From assembly GCA_943328975.2 (NCBI GenBank), contig CALQCC020000002.1, positions 62,001 to 126,000 on the forward strand: a stretch of 64,000 nt of DNA, read 5' to 3'. Source of the stretch: Bordetella parapertussis (GTDB taxonomy: Bacteria > Acidobacteriota > Terriglobia > Bryobacterales > Bryobacteraceae). The notes beneath the pieces were generated by a model. It was not told the origin of the DNA, made no database searches, and worked only from the letters and a program-made list of their open reading frames with translations. Of this stretch, positions 63,152 through 64,000 are shown in pieces. Numbering within the stretch: the first letter of the stretch is position 1; the number at the start of each line of letters is the position of its first letter. The translations under genes were made by a program, and so were the position numbers.

Positions 63152-63604
63152 TTAGGCTGCCGCACCGGCCGAGGCCCGTTCGCCCATCGCGTTCGCGAAG
63201 TGCGAAATGACCACGGACATTTCGTCCAGCGCGTGCTTCGCCACATCCGGCGATAAGCGTCCAACGGTCTTGAACAAGAACCGCGAGAAGTTGTAGTTCA
63301 TCTGCAACATGCGGTCTTCGACGCGGAACTCCGCGTTGCCGCCACCTGCGTTTTGAATCAAATTGGATACCAGCGTAAAATCGCGTTCCAGTGTTGCACT
63401 CAGTTGGTCCAAATCTGCTGGACCAGCCTCGCGCAGTAGCGCCTGTACTTCCAGGAAGCTCATTTGGTTCGCCGCAGCGACCTCGCCGGCGTAGTCCCGA
63501 GTCGTCTTCGCGCTCAGGATCAACAGGCAGGTATAGCGGAACCAATACCCAAACAGCAGCACCGAGCCTATGATGATGAGTATTGTTGTTGCTGTCTCGA
63601 ACAT
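63152..63604 (-). CDS. Small membrane protein of unknown function
   Basis: 150 residues. A single hydrophobic segment (about 6-36: TILIIIGSVLLFGYWFRYTCLLIL) is followed by a soluble helical domain (about 45-140: FLEVQALLREAGPADLDQLSATLERDF, RMLQMNYNFSRFLFKTV). No known family recognised. It is convergent with lptB and stands between it and the CYTH gene; nothing in the neighbourhood tells its role. Confidence 0.72.
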   Translation of the reverse strand: MFETATTILIIIGSVLLFGYWFRYTCLLILSAKTTRDYAGEVAAANQMSFLEVQALLREAGPADLDQLSATLERDFTLVSNLIQNAGGGNAEFRVEDRMLQMNYNFSRFLFKTVGRLSPDVAKHALDEMSVVISHFANAMGERASAGAAA

Positions 63605-63718
63605 TCAGTTTCCGATCTCACAGCCTCGTGGGAAGCTGCAAGCCAATTAATCTACAGGCAGCTTAGCATCGGAGTTATCAGGGAACAATAGATCTGTAGG
63701 GTAGTAAGGTGTTTTCGC

Positions 63719-64000
63719 CTAAGGTTTTCATAGGACTTACTAGAACACCATCGCGGAGGGTACTGCCGATGAGTCCTTTTCGCAGTATGCGCACCATAGG
63801 CTCGCATATGACTCAGTAATATAGTCGGCCAGGGAATAGCCCAAGTTTAGGGCGGTGCTATCAATCCACGCTGCCGGCCCCTCTAATTCCAGGAAGTCGC
63901 CTGCGGGCGTTTCATCCATAGTAATGATGCCGGGTTGGTCCGCCGCTGCGAACGTGGTCCGATACTTCTCATATCGGAACGCTGGCTGGTACCCGAGCTT
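63719..64000 (-). CDS. CYTH-domain protein (class IV adenylate cyclase-like), 3' part only
   Basis: The frame runs from the right edge of the window to a TAG at 63719, giving the last 93 residues. FRYEKYRTTFAA, ITMDETPAGDFLELEGP and a closing LADYITESYASLW match the second half of CYTH domains (CyaB adenylate cyclase / thiamine triphosphatase superfamily), including the acidic E-x-E pair on the last strand. The tail adds CAYCGKG, a Cys pair not usual for the family. The N-terminal half with the ExExK motif lies outside, so activity cannot be judged. Confidence 0.8.

Noticed and set aside
1-64000. CRISPR arrays, insertion sequences, prophage genes, rRNA
   Set aside because: No regularly spaced repeats, transposase, integrase, phage structural gene or rRNA sequence was recognised in the window.

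Overview
This 64 kb window is chromosomal DNA of a GC-rich, Gram-negative, flagellated bacterium. The likely group is Acidobacteriota, order Bryobacterales (Solibacter-like). The evidence is two proteins of the acidobacterial VWFA-related type, an Oar-like TonB-dependent outer-membrane protein, a sigma factor of the ECF type often paired with Ser/Thr kinases in Acidobacteria and Planctomycetes, many secreted PQQ, cytochrome and metallo-hydrolase proteins, and complete-looking LPS genes (lpxA, lpxI, lptA/C-like, lptB). The assignment rests on family recognition only. Most of the window is ordinary core genome; the left edge cuts a sugar dehydrogenase and the right edge cuts a CYTH-domain gene.

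Layout. 1-9.7 kb: sugar dehydrogenase (partial), degenerate GGDEF protein, VWA protein, Rieske protein and mutM, folP, MFS transporter, DUF3500 protein, acyltransferase, porin. 10-14 kb: a small secreted protein with a clear terminator, then a coupled unit of ECF sigma factor, zinc-finger anti-sigma factor with HEAT-like repeats, adhesin-like protein and double-PDZ protein. 14-19.3 kb: flagellar block on the minus strand, flhA-flhF-fliA-fliN-like plus a small membrane protein. 19.4-24 kb: a large membrane Ser/Thr kinase divergent from an ECF sigma gene and a metallo-hydrolase; the sigma gene's upstream region has a second, diverged copy just past the kinase 3' end. 24-31.5 kb: HNH endonuclease, PQQ dehydrogenase with a monohaem partner, SET protein, amidohydrolase, beta-oxidation fusion protein. 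31.6-38.2 kb: second VWA protein, a remnant of a TNT-type toxin end followed by an unknown ORF, B3-type metallo-beta-lactamase-like protein, Oar-like receptor, cytochrome P460.

38.2-44.3 kb is the diaminopimelate/lysine operon dapE-asd-lysC-dapB-dapA-dapD, mostly joined by stop/start overlaps. It is preceded by a lysine riboswitch that I recognise from the conserved L-box core. 44.3-50.2 kb: glpK, tRNA-Pro(UGG), and two tandem membrane-bound spermidine-synthase-like proteins ending in a terminator. 50.2-52.9 kb: an Mla-type lipid transport operon. 52.9-56.3 kb: GntR regulator, secreted protein, HMA-like protein, TrmJ-like methyltransferase, nusB, ribH. 56.3-63.1 kb: lepA, then fabZ-lpxA-lpxI facing away from the LPS export genes lptC/A and lptB.

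The best leads are the lysine riboswitch with its unusual downstream hairpin, the toxin remnant with its possible immunity gene, and the duplicated sequence flanking the kinase.
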